A DNA stretch of 64,000 nt from Eretmocerus hayati. Taxonomy: Eukaryota; Arthropoda; Insecta; Hymenoptera; Aphelinidae. Shown here piece by piece: positions 31,185-41,149 of this stretch. Below the pieces are notes generated by a model. That model had not been told where the DNA came from. It made no database searches and saw only the letters and a program-made list of their open reading frames with translations. A program made the translations under genes and the position numbers. Positions within the stretch are counted from its first letter, which is position 1, and each line of letters begins with the position of its first letter. Where the stretch lies: contig CM056742.1 in NCBI GenBank assembly GCA_029851415.1, forward strand, positions 83,628,748 through 83,692,747, read 5' to 3'.

Positions 31185-32240
31185 TTACACTGTATTATCG
31201 ATTAGGTGAAGATAAGATGAAGGATATTCTGAGTTTTGACCAACACTGAAAGAGGCTATCCAACTCAATTCCGTGTTTGTCGCGATAGGTTGATTAGACA
31301 AATCAACGTTTGCCTTTCCCACCCCATCAAGCACAATCTGAGCGTGAATTTTGGCACCGAGCAAAATATCAATTGACCTCGTCTTCAGGAAATTAGGATC
31401 AGCTAAAATAAACCCCTTCGAGTGATCCCATTTGTCCGCACCTGTTGAGATAGAAGCCTTATAGCCAGAAACCTTGGAAATGATGAGAGCCTGCACGTCA
31501 CAATTGAAATCAGAGGAAAATCTGGGATGCACCGTGAAATTGGCCAAACCCCTCGAAGCACCATTGTTGAGGTCGCCAACCCCCTTGCTTTGAAGCTTAG
31601 ATTTTGATCTTTTTATCCCTAATTTTTGACAAGCGTTCTCCGTTATGGAAGAGAATTGAGAGCAGTGATCAACTAAAGCTGTGAAATAAAATTCGAATCC
31701 GTCAACTGATATCAATTCCACTAAAGCTGTGGGCAGAAGCACAAAACCCGAATTGTCAACCGCGTTCAGACTGGTTGTCACCGTAGCATGCGTATTCGAG
31801 GGAGCTTCTTGATTCGCCCCTGAACCTTTGTCTTCCCTCGAAGGACCCGAACCCGTTTTGTCATCCGTTTGAGAGCCGACTATTGAAATAGCGGAATCTG
31901 GGTGAATGGAAGTATGATGTTTCCCGTTGCATTTCGTACAGAATTTCCCGGATCTGCAGATTTTAGCACTATGTGAGCCAAAGCAAATGAAACATAACCG
32001 TTTTTCAATCACGAAAGCTCTCCAATCGGGTACATTCTGAGTTTTGAAGGAATCGCATTGCGAGAGATGATGGTTCTCAGAACAACTTAGACAGACTCGT
32101 TTGGTATCACCAGAATCAGTATCTGTGGCCATTGAGTGAGTCTTGCTACCGCCCTTCCCCGTGTGACTACTAGGAATGGTTTTAAGACTACTCTCTATTG
32201 TTTCCAAGGTAGCTAATTGCTCCTTGAAAAAATTCTGCAA
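31185..32240 (-). pseudogene. BEL-2 gag zinc knuckles and aspartic protease
   Basis: The 351-codon frame starts at the end of gag and holds CLSCSENHHLSQC, CFICFGSHSAKIC and CTKCNGKHHTSIH. The protease follows (ALVDHCSQFSSITENACQKL, with DHCSQ in place of the usual DQGSQ). Then come IDILLGAKIHAQIVL and NTELSWIASF. It overlaps the upstream gag frame by 28 bases, so a frameshift separates them. Confidence 0.85.
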
Positions 32241-32760
32241 TTGTTCAACCGAAGGAGAACATTGCTTTTACCCAAATGTCTTTCCCATTCCTTCCTAGTT
32301 ACCGCATCAAACTTGGAAACAGTAAAAAATACAAATAAATCCTCACCAGTTGTTTCGACAGAACGATCTAGACCTTTCAAAAAGTTCAAAGTGTCGAAGG
32401 AACCGGAAAACAATTTTTTCATCTCAGCATGAGACTCATTTTCCATGGACTTCAATGAAAAGTAAGAACCTAGAGAGAGATTTACTAGCCTTCTTTTATT
32501 TTCATAGTATTCGCACAGATCAGACCAAGCCCTTGGATATTTTTCAGGATTTATCTCATAGGTCTTTATTTGATCAAGTGCTTCGCCCGGCAACTTTGTC
32601 CTCAAATGATAAAATTTGACAACTGGAGCAATTTCATCCCTACGATGCACTAACATCTTGAATAGGTCACGGAAATTTGACCATCCACTGAATTTCCCCG
32701 AAAAAACAGGAATATCAATTCTCGCTCACGAGTAGGAGTCTTCCGAGTTGACCTCCCTAG
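32213..32760 (-). pseudogene. BEL-2 gag core
   Basis: The part upstream of the ATG at 32656 reads ARIDIPVFSGKFSGWSNFRD after a TGA, the conserved start of BEL gag. The frame then gives VVKFYHLRTKLPGEALDQIK, WSDLCEYYENKRRLV and TRKEWERHLG. The TGA (probably a mutated CGA) and the terminal frameshift make it non-functional. Confidence 0.8.
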
Positions 32761-34342
32761 GTTTTACCGGAGCCACAGTCACGTCAGCTTCCCTTTCCGC
32801 CTTCTCTGAATCAGCAAAAGAATCCAAAATCTCTTGGAACTCCGATGTGCTTGCAAGGTGCGATTCTTCTACTAAATCTGGGAGATTATTTCAGAAGTAA
32901 TCGTGACCAGCTTACTTTGGCTTCATCGCAACAATTTTACTATGATTATGACGAAAAGCTTGGAAATTTGTCTCTAGATTATTTAACCTAGTCGTAGCCG
33001 CTGCTTTTGTTTTCTTGGCCCAATTCCTTGAAATTACTGTACGAATTAGATATTTTTGGTTGCAGATCCAACTGCAGCTGATGAAGAACGTCTATTTTTA
33101 TTCAAAATCCGAAAATTGGACTAAAACCGAGAAAAAACCGAACCGAATATCAGGTAAACCGAAATTATGTGCGTCGATCTGGCCCAAAATGCCAAGATCT
33201 TTGCAAAATGATCAAAATCGATGCCGAAATTCTAGCCAGAATTAGGCAAAACCGACCAAGAGCTGAAGAATTTTTCAAACCTATACCCAAGATTTGATGG
33301 AGGCGCTTATCCACAAAATTCTCATAACCGTGCCGAAAAATATTTACAAGTATTCACAGAATAACCTAGAATGTGTAAGCGATCCCTTGCGTTAAATATT
33401 CTTTGAGGTTAGAGTATCCTGAATGAATTGAGATAACCTATGATCACTTTAAAATCCAAGTCGAAATTCAATAGGATAATATCATATTTATAACCTATAA
33501 CTCACTCGTACTGATGTGTAGTCAGCTGGCGCACGACGATAGAAGCCGAAGACGTGCTGCTCTGATCAGGCGTTGTGGCGTACGAATGATGGCGAGCTGG
33601 CTGATTCGCTACTCGATGTCATCGTCACGACGAGAAGTGCGTCGCTGCCGAGTGCCGATGAACAGCTGCCTTGCCAAACGTCGAACGGCACGCACACCAA
33701 CGTTGACTCACACACACACACAATGCTCTTGAATGATGCTAGAAAAGCCGTTGACTTTAGAATTCATTCAAAATCAGCATCATCAATATGCGCAGAAACC
33801 AATTCAAATATGCGCCACTGCTCATGAATTTTCTGCCAGAGCAGATATCAAATAAAAAGAGAAGTTGATTTTTCAATTCCAAATCACAAGTTAGCTTAGA
33901 AATTCTGCATAACTCTAAAAAATTCCGAAAATAAAAGACAAAATAGCTCATCCTTTATCCCGCGATGAACTCCCCCGTTGCCTAAAGATCCTCCAGGATC
34001 CCCAGGTCGTTCTCGTCGTCTCCTCAGGGTGCGTCGACTCGAGACCTTGGGTCGATTTTCGGATTAGCTTGCACTCCGTACTATGTCGCAGGATGCCCTC
34101 ACCACACTGCCGATGGACTAATGCTCTGAACGAGCAATCGAGGTTGGAAGAAACCCCATCCGAATCCGGCAGGAAAAGCAGCAAAGTCCCCGCTGCTTGA
34201 GGCACCGATTGTCGCCGCTGGTCGCCTGAGGAAACTGCCGCCCGCTTATGTCCGCCATGCGGTCGCCGCCTTCGAGTGGAAATCCAATTCCATCCACTTC
34301 ACTTTCACACACTCACTCCAATCCGGCACGCGAAGGACCAAA
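32761..34342 (-). other. BEL-2 gag head and leader
   Basis: The first 150 bp read in frame as an acidic gag N-terminal segment (FADSEKAEREADVTVAPVKP). The rest, up to the primer-binding site, is a long leader with a short CA repeat at 33709-33720 and no clear ORF. Confidence 0.4.
34322..34342 (-). other. BEL-2 primer-binding site
   Basis: On the minus strand TTTGGTCCTTCGCGTGCCGG lies right after the 5' LTR. TGGTCCTTCG sites are common in insect BEL elements. Confidence 0.65.
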
Positions 34343-34595
34343 TGTTCAATTAGGGAACCGGTGAATAAATAATTTCGGTGACACACATTGTTTAAACTTT
34401 CGAAAATATAAGTAAATTTATTCGCCTATAGCTTGACATGCTAAAGCGAGGTGTAGCGGACGACGGCTGGACGAGAACTGGCGAGAGCCACGGAAGGCGG
34501 CAAACGCGACGGCGCAGAGCTGGAGCGCGAACGCAAAATGGCGGAAGCGCACTAGAATTTGAATTGAATACAATAGAATGATATGAAACTGAACG
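34343..34595 (-). repeat. BEL-2 5' LTR
   Basis: It matches the 3' LTR over its whole length except for the 22-bp segment and scattered changes. ATGAT follows at 34596-34600. Confidence 0.85.
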
Positions 34596-34734
34596 ATGAT
34601 CGATCGCAAAAATAATGGAGGTAACTTAGAATTTTCGCCGCCTGGATTAAATCTATTCCCATCATGTCAAAATCCAAATAGTACATTCCGCACTGAGTTT
34701 GCGGGGTTGTTGCTTTCTTCTGAGCGATTGCTTT

Positions 34735-35005
34735 TCGGCCCGAGCCGCAGGCAAGGATCGAAATAATCGCTCGGAAGCGGTAAACCTCGTGAGTGAGGTG
34801 CGAATACCAATTTTTCATTTTTTTAAGCACCCGAACATCAGAATATTGCAAAATTATAGATTTTGATACAAGGGCGGGGATATTGGTTCCTGCGGCCCGA
34901 GCAATGTTTTCCCGGCCCGAGCCTTGGCAAGAATCGAAATCGCCGCTCGAAAGCGGAAACCACCCCGCCCGAGTGTCGAATACTATTTCTTCACCGTCGG
35001 CGTGG
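34735..35005. repeat. Two tandem copies of a 177-bp unit
   Basis: CGGCCCGAGCC-GC/TT-GGCAAG-ATCGAAAT and CGCTCG-AAGCGG recur at about 34737 and 34914, each followed by GAGTG and CGAATAC. No coding sense. Confidence 0.6.
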
Positions 35006-36200
35006 GGGAGTAAATCAAAATAATGGCTCTTTCCCGCAAGGACGATGAATGAAATAGTTACACGGCTAATTTTTTGCTATACATGTACAAGCAGCTCTGA
35101 AAACTTCGATTCCAAGCTTTTTCCGCGACGGGATTTGTTTGTTTAACGTGTTTTCTTCCAATTCTCCTTGTGACGAAGTTTTTCAGACTAAATTTGGGTC
35201 ATGCTGTTGTTATTTTAACGAAATTCCTCATTTTCAGTAAGAACCTTCTGATGAGAGAGATATGTATGGCTTGGAGCCTAGTCTGAGCGTTCGGGGTTAC
35301 AAGCTATCGAAAATGAATCGTTCATTATTGTATTTTGAGAGATAAATTTGGGCTAACCCACTATCAAGAGGCGCGGTAGCGCCTCTTGCTGGCGAGTATG
35401 AGCAGACGAAAAATCGAGCGAGGCGCTGTGCCTATCTATACTTTGAATTGGGGTTTTTTAACCTCACACTTTTCTTCTACTTGGATTATTAACCTCTTAA
35501 CGTTGCTCATAGAGCTCTGCAATGCCTCAGCAAAGCCTTTCTAAAGCGATTCAGAGTCCTGTACAATTATTTTCTCAATCCGGGCACTGGACGCGTTTCA
35601 TTCAGCATCGCAAAATTCATGCCTTCGTTTTACATCTCAGTTCGATTTCACCAGCCCCGTGCTTCGACTCGAGAAATATCGAAACGTCTCTACTACACAT
35701 GTGTTGAGTATGTAAGATGATCGGGGGAGAGAGAGAGATAGAAGCGCGTGCGCAAGATCTTCCTGTCCGGTTGACGGCAGTCTGCAATGAGGCTGTCTGC
35801 TGCGTACCGGGCAACGCAGGCACCGACCAGTTGGTTTGTTATCGCGGATAAATGAATTTTCGAATTATCTGAATTTCTCGTTGCATCAGATGTGGATACT
35901 CGAAACTAGCCACGGCTAGAGGTGACGTAAAGATCAAAGCGCCGCATGCGAGAAGGACAGGGAGGAGAGATTCGTCTGCTTTGTTGTGTTTTGTGTGTTC
36001 GTCGCGGCTCCGCAATATTGCTCTTATTGCCTGTAGCTGCATGCCTCTCCAGATTGAACTGAACAAAATAAACACTGATAGTAGTATATTTTTATGGAAA
36101 AAATGACGGAGCCGTGTGTAAGAAATTCTCAAGTGCGGTGGGGACAAGTGCTTGGAAAATTTGTGGTTACCCTTGGATTTTTATAACCAAGAAGTGAGAT
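35006..36200. other. Stretch without recognised gene, one dispersed repeat
   Basis: Apart from the repeat at 35366-35470, nothing is recognised. A purine-rich GAGAGAGAGAGAT run is at 35727, and short frames on both strands lack motifs. Confidence 0.35.
35366..35470 (+). repeat. Dispersed repeat family, copy 1
   Basis: It begins with the hairpin GAGGCGCGGTAGCGCCTC, then TTGCTGGCGAGTA, and ends GGGGTTTTTTAACCTC. A second copy is at 48105-48212. Confidence 0.65.
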
Positions 36201-36963
36201 CCCCCCCCCCCATTCACTTTTTTTTCAAAAGTAAAACTAGGCGAGTATAAGGTTTAGAAAAGAGCCATTCATCTCCAGTACATCAAAGCTTCAAATTTTA
36301 TACGACATGGTTTAAACTCTTGGAAGGAATGAGATCTAAAACAACCATGTCGAGTATTTTTTGAGCCGATTTGTCACGATCAACATATCATCACTGATAG
36401 AGACTAGAGCCACTTTCCTCCAATTAAATCTTTCTTTCAATTCATCCTAATGGTGGTGGTTTGACAATTTCTTACTAGCTAATTGTCGCTAAAATGACCC
36501 GAAGTTTAGGTGAGTAGAAAAGGTACAGGGGAATATTGAAATAGAGAAAATATAACTGAGTATGATATGAGATTTTAGTGAATCATCATGAAAACCAAAT
36601 TGAAGTCAGTTATATTTTCTCTATTTCGATATTCCCCTGTACCTTTTCTACTCACCTAAACTTCGGGTCATTTCAGCGACAATTAGCTAGTAAGAAATTG
36701 TCAAACCACCACCATTAAGATGAATTGAAAGGGAGATTTGATTGGAGGAAAGTGGCTCTAGTCTCTATCAGTGATGATATGTTGATCGTGACAAATCGGC
36801 TCAAAAAATACTCGACATGGTTTTTTTAGATCTCATTCCTTCCAAGAGTTTAAACCATGTCGTATAAAATTTGAAGCTTTGATGTACTGGAGATGAATGG
36901 CTCTTTTCTAAACCTCATACTCGCCTAGTTTTACTTTTGAAAAAAAAGTGAATGGGGGGGGGG
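36201..36963. mobile_element. Foldback-2: near-perfect palindromic element
   Basis: Arms 36201-36559 and 36606-36963 are almost exact reverse complements (about 358 bp each) around a 46-bp spacer. The ends are runs of C and G. The terminal words CAAAAGTAAAACTAGGCGAG resemble the ends of Foldback-3. There is no coding capacity. A 2-3 bp AT/GAT target duplication is possible. Confidence 0.85.
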
Positions 36964-37262
36964 ATATCGATTACTTCGATGGTAGCTCCATGAGAATCCG
37001 TGGAACCTAAATTATTGTAGTCCTTGGAAGCTACATTTTGACTCTTACTATTCAAAATTTTGAGAATAATTTGTTCACGGATTGACGTGAGACTCAATTA
37101 CCAATTGTCTTCCAATAGAAGAAGTGGCCAAAAATTTGAATGCAGTGGTTTGCAGCTCACTAGTCAGTATAAGAGGCCCTTAGTCATTCCGTGTCAGTTT
37201 CTGCGATAGTTTGCATATGCCAGAATTAGAGTAAAAATCAGTCATGAGATTGGAGATTGATA
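36964..37262. other. Stretch with no identified feature, ends at Gypsy-3
   Basis: AT-rich sequence without a motif. Its last four bases GATA (37259-37262) are the Gypsy-3 target duplication. Confidence 0.4.
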
Positions 37263-38017
37263 TGTGACGAGGTAAATCGCCACACGCGATACGAAGCATG
37301 TATTCAGATAGCCGAAACGTTAGGCTAGGATATGAACAGATGATGAGTAGCGAGAGAGAGGGGAGAGAGAGAAAAGAGAGCAAAGGGACAGCTGTCGTTA
37401 CGTTGACGAGCAGCTTGGCGCGAGCCGCGATATCGATCGGGCGATCTAGCCGTCGGACGGAATCGGCGAGGACACGCGCGCGGTGCATGGAAGTATGTGT
37501 GTGTTCCGATGCTGGCCTCGGTCGTCGGCCACGTGTGAATTTGCCTAGTGAAGTGTCCCCTGGAGACGATGCTGGTAGCCGACCGGACCGAGCCCTAGAC
37601 TCCAGCTGATTTGCGTGTCAGCGCGTCGGGGATATGTCGGCCCGGGCGCGAGGCGCCGGCCCGGTTGTATGCGGCGTGGAATGTATGCGGATATGGTGAG
37701 TCTCTCTCCCGCGCGTCTCTCTCTCACGCGGTAAAAGCTAGAATAAATTGCGAGCGGTAAAATCAGCGTTTAACGCGCGATAATTATATTGAATATTTGT
37801 ATGAATATTGTCCTTTTTGAAAGTGAATAAACTACTCGAAGTTCACGGAGAGTGAACCACAGCAAATAGAAAATATCGAGTCATGAGTCAAGTTATTTGT
37901 TTGCATATGAAACATATATATATTTTGCTATGAATATATCCCCAAAAATTCCTCATCCCTTCAGGACGAGATGTAGCAGATAAGGGTAATTAACGATAGG
38001 CTCATTACCCTATCGCA
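37263..38017 (+). repeat. Gypsy-3 5' LTR
   Basis: It begins TGTGACGAGG and ends CCCTATCGCA. AATAAA is at 37826-37831. A GATATGGTGAGTCTC word near 37690 is a good splice donor that could produce subgenomic RNA. ORFs of about 100 codons inside are identical in both LTRs and are not considered genes. Confidence 0.95.
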
Positions 38018-38018
38018 T

Positions 38019-38031
38019 TGGCGCCCAACGT
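38019..38031 (+). other. Gypsy-3 primer-binding site
   Basis: TGGCGCCCAACGT starts one base after the LTR. It matches the first 13 bases of the known site complementary to tRNA-Lys(CUU). Confidence 0.75.
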
Positions 38032-38732
38032 TTATTTAATTATTGTACTTTGAAATTTCATGTAACGCGTTTCGCGCGCAAATTTTGGAGCAATAGCTCG
38101 ATTTCATTCGGAGAAAGCGTTACGAGAAATGAAAATCAGTGCAGTAATTAAAAATCCACCCCAAAATCGAGCCTAAAAATTTTAGAAGAAGTAAAGTAGC
38201 CAATTTTCATTTAAAATCATTAAAATTTTTGGATATATGTAAAAATTAGAAGGACATGAAATCGATAGAAAGCGCGTCAAGGCCAAGTTTAGCCGGCAAA
38301 ATTAGAGTGAAGTACCTCATGCGTAAATATAAGATCGCGTGATGCGTATATAGATATAGCAAGCTCCGTAGGCGTCAACACAAGTCGATGGCAGTTTTTT
38401 TTTCTTTTCTCTCTGTAGTAGTGAGAATAAAATTTGTTTGAATTTCCAACAGCCGGATAGAGGCGTGTCAAGTTTAACAGGCATATAGAAATAAATACAG
38501 GTATAGAGTTAGCATTTAAATTTTGCCTCGACCGGTTTTCACGCTTACGTCTGACCAATTTTTTAATGATATGAGAATATGATATGAGAATAGTTTGCAT
38601 GATAGGATAATGAATAATTACGGCGTGATTCCCACACGCGTAATATTGAAGTGATGAATTTTTGAAGTAGACATTTCTGATTTCTGGCCCGTCTGAATTT
38701 TTAAGAAGTGAGAAAGATTTTTTTTCGACAAA
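38032..38732 (+). other. Gypsy-3 leader
   Basis: About 700 bp of AT-rich untranslated leader, expected to hold packaging signals. The opposite-strand frame at 38289-38759 shows no motif. Confidence 0.5.
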
Positions 38733-41111
38733 ATGGCTGGAGCTCACATGGAGAGCCACGTCTCGGACGATTTTATAAATAATATTGATGAAGAAACGTT
38801 AGATGAGGCTTTGGGTGAACTCTTGCTCTCGCGTGAAGGAACATTCAGGGCGCGAATAGAACGGTTGCGTAGACGCGTTCGCGGTGAATATAACGAGGCA
38901 GATTTTGATCAATATTTATTGATGGATCTGGCTGAATTAGAAGCCGCGCGAATGGAGTCATTACCGAGATTTTTACGCAAAACCACACAGACAGCCCAGG
39001 ATAGGCGTTCAATCCTCAACAGATATGAGGAGGACGATATTTTTGCGAATCATATTAATGACGATAATGTGACTAGGCGCAATCACCGAGTGCGAAGAAG
39101 CTCATTACGCGATGAATTAGCGGATGTGCAAGCGAATGCACAACGGCGATCGACGTTAATCCAAAATGACGCGCGCCCAGAAATTCAAAAAGCTAACGAA
39201 CCGTCGACAAAATTTATTACGTTGCGAGATGAAAAGGGCAGGTTATATGAAATTCCTATGCAGATCGCGGAGAGTTGGAAAAATTCGGCAGACCGCGAAA
39301 ATGCTGAAAATCAAATCATCCGCGAGAATATTTTAGATCAGACAGTGCGTTTTCAGAATAGCGCGAGATCGAGCGCGCCATTACAATCGAATACCCAACG
39401 GCAAGCGAAAGAGCCGAGCGCCGAGACACACAGTAACACGCACACAACCACAGATTCAAACAGACCCAAGCGGCGTAGTCAAATTTTACGCGAACAATTA
39501 CAGCAAGCATTATTAGAGGAGGAATACGAATCATGCGGTGTTAGGAATAAATCGTATAAGGGCAATGAAACAGAGCAAATTGAGGATGATGAGGGAATTT
39601 CCTCTAGTGATAGTGAGAATGAATTTTCTCAGAATCAAGGGGAAAATTCGAGACCCTCTTTGCCAAGACTCAGCGGCCATTCGCGCGTGAGTTACGCAGC
39701 GGACGTAAATCAGGCACCGCAGCCGAATAACACGCAACAGACACAAGCAGCGCGTTCAGATTTTCACGCACATACACAAAATAGAAACGATAGAAATACA
39801 GCTGAGACGAGAGATCTCACGCGTACAGTAAAATCTTGGAACCTTAGATTTTCGGGCTCAGCGAATCAGAGTTTGGAAGAATTTTTGATTAAAGCTGATG
39901 AACACAGAATGGTGGCAGGTATGTCCGAAAATGATATTTTACGCGCAGTAGCAGTGTTATTGAGCGGCCCAGCGTTGAATTTGTACAGATTACGCGGTAG
40001 TAGCTGGCAATCTTGGAAAGATGCGGTTACTTGTTTTCGCGCGCATTACCAGGACGAAAAATATTCAGAACGGTTAGCAGACGAAGCACGCGCACGGTTA
40101 CAAAAAGACGATGAGCCAGTTCATGAATATATCACAGCGATGCGTTTAATTTTCACCAGAATGCCGGAACCTCCACCTGAATCGAAACAGGTTGAACGTA
40201 TTTACTATAATATGAGAAAAGATTTTCACCCTCTGATGCGTCGATATTTGCACGCGGGTATCGAGAAATTTTCCAGACAAGCTACCGAGCTTGGAAAAGC
40301 TTTTGATGCGGGCAAAAATCAAGCACTCGTTCAGGGTAATAAGAAAGATGAGGAAAAATCGAGTTCGCAAAAGTCTAAAAATTTGAATCAAAATTCAAAA
40401 GAAACTCAAAATTCGAGTCAAGATAAGGAGAAAAAATCAGAATCTGAGAAAGAGACGATAGATTTAGCGACCGTCGAGGTCACAACGATGGCAGACGTTG
40501 CAAAATTGATGAATATCCAAATTCAAAAATTACGAGAAGAACTCTTACCGAAGCCGAACGGTCAAAACGCGAATCAGAGCAATAACGCGCAAAATTCAAA
40601 TCAAAATAACGGGCAAGGTCGAAATAGAAGTCGACGTAGAGACCGAGGCGATCGGGGAGGCAATAATAACAACAATGGCAACGGTGGCAATGGCCAGCAG
40701 CAGGGTGCTCAAGCGGGGCCACCACCTCAAAATTTCCAAAATACCTATCCTCAGCAACAAAATTTTCAGACGCGTGAATTTTACGCGAATAACAACGGTC
40801 AAAATCAAAGTCAAAATAATCAATATCAGAATCAGAATAGAGGTTACAATGCCAATTACAATAATAATTACCAAAACAATTATCCAAGAGGAGGTTATAA
40901 AGGAAATCGAGGAGGTGGTTATCGCGGGGGTTACCGTGGTAGAGGTTATGGTGGATATTATAATAATGGCTATTATAATAATTACCAGAATCAGGGTCAA
41001 CCACCACCAATACAACAACAAAATGCGCCGGTTAATGCAGTGATAGTACAAGAAAACACACCCGCGGCGAAACCATCCGTCGATGCGGGAAACGCGAAGT
41101 CAGCGGCGTAA
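38733..41111 (+). CDS. gag: Gypsy-3 Gag
   Basis: The ATG at 38733 gives 792 aa. Residues 1-370 are acidic and arginine-rich in alternation (RARIERLRRRVRGEYNEADF), partly helical. Residues about 365-530 form the retrotransposon-gag capsid domain (SWNLRFSGSANQSLEEFLIK, LLSGPALNLYRL, YQDEKYSERLADEARARLQK). The C-terminal 200 residues are Asn/Gln/Gly-rich with RRRDRGDRGG and repeated RGGYRGRGYGG motifs. There is no CCHC zinc knuckle, so RNA binding probably relies on this RGG/Asn-rich tail. It should form the particle that packages element RNA. Pol is reached by -1 frameshifting at 41087-41093, near the Gag end. Confidence 0.9.
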   Translation: MAGAHMESHVSDDFINNIDEETLDEALGELLLSREGTFRARIERLRRRVRGEYNEADFDQYLLMDLAELEAARMESLPRFLRKTTQTAQDRRSILNRYEEDDIFANHINDDNVTRRNHRVRRSSLRDELADVQANAQRRSTLIQNDARPEIQKANEPSTKFITLRDEKGRLYEIPMQIAESWKNSADRENAENQIIRENILDQTVRFQNSARSSAPLQSNTQRQAKEPSAETHSNTHTTTDSNRPKRRSQILREQLQQALLEEEYESCGVRNKSYKGNETEQIEDDEGISSSDSENEFSQNQGENSRPSLPRLSGHSRVSYAADVNQAPQPNNTQQTQAARSDFHAHTQNRNDRNTAETRDLTRTVKSWNLRFSGSANQSLEEFLIKADEHRMVAGMSENDILRAVAVLLSGPALNLYRLRGSSWQSWKDAVTCFRAHYQDEKYSERLADEARARLQKDDEPVHEYITAMRLIFTRMPEPPPESKQVERIYYNMRKDFHPLMRRYLHAGIEKFSRQATELGKAFDAGKNQALVQGNKKDEEKSSSQKSKNLNQNSKETQNSSQDKEKKSESEKETIDLATVEVTTMADVAKLMNIQIQKLREELLPKPNGQNANQSNNAQNSNQNNGQGRNRSRRRDRGDRGGNNNNNGNGGNGQQQGAQAGPPPQNFQNTYPQQQNFQTREFYANNNGQNQSQNNQYQNQNRGYNANYNNNYQNNYPRGGYKGNRGGGYRGGYRGRGYGGYYNNGYYNNYQNQGQPPPIQQQNAPVNAVIVQENTPAAKPSVDAGNAKSAA

Positions 41112-41149
41112 ATGAGACCATTGCGTTAGCTACGTCCGAACAGGTCTCA
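41087..41149 (+). promoter_or_regulatory. Programmed -1 frameshift signal between gag and pol
   Basis: GGGAAAC at 41087-41093 lies exactly in the G-GGA-AAC phase of gag, and the -1 frame is open into pol from the next codon (CGC at 41093). Downstream, GGCGTA (41105-41110) can pair with TACGTC (41131-41136), and TGAGACC (41113-41119) with GGTCTCA (41143-41149). The order is that of an H-type pseudoknot, 11 bases after the heptamer. GGGAAAC is a known retroviral slippery site. Confidence 0.75.

Larger units (their letters stand above)
26702..34595 (-). mobile_element. BEL-2: near full-length BEL/Pao retrotransposon, inactive
   Basis: The element lies on the minus strand between LTRs of 253 bp (5' LTR, 34343-34595) and 231 bp (3' LTR, 26702-26932), flanked by the 5-bp target duplication ATGAT (26697-26701 and 34596-34600). 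In order it has a leader, gag with zinc knuckles, protease, reverse transcriptase, RNase H and integrase. Nonsense codons and frameshifts occur in most domains, and the 5' LTR has lost its first TG (CG). Total length is 7,894 bp. Confidence 0.9.

Noticed and set aside
37298..37609. ORFs of about 60-103 codons in the Gypsy-3 LTRs
   Set aside because: They occur identically in both LTRs (again at 47006-47317), run through regulatory sequence and show no motif. They are chance frames in GC-rich LTR sequence.
40480..41051. Long minus-strand ORFs opposite the gag tail
   Set aside because: They mirror the Asn/Gln/Gly-rich repetitive tail of gag and have only low-complexity Tyr/Ile/Ser content.
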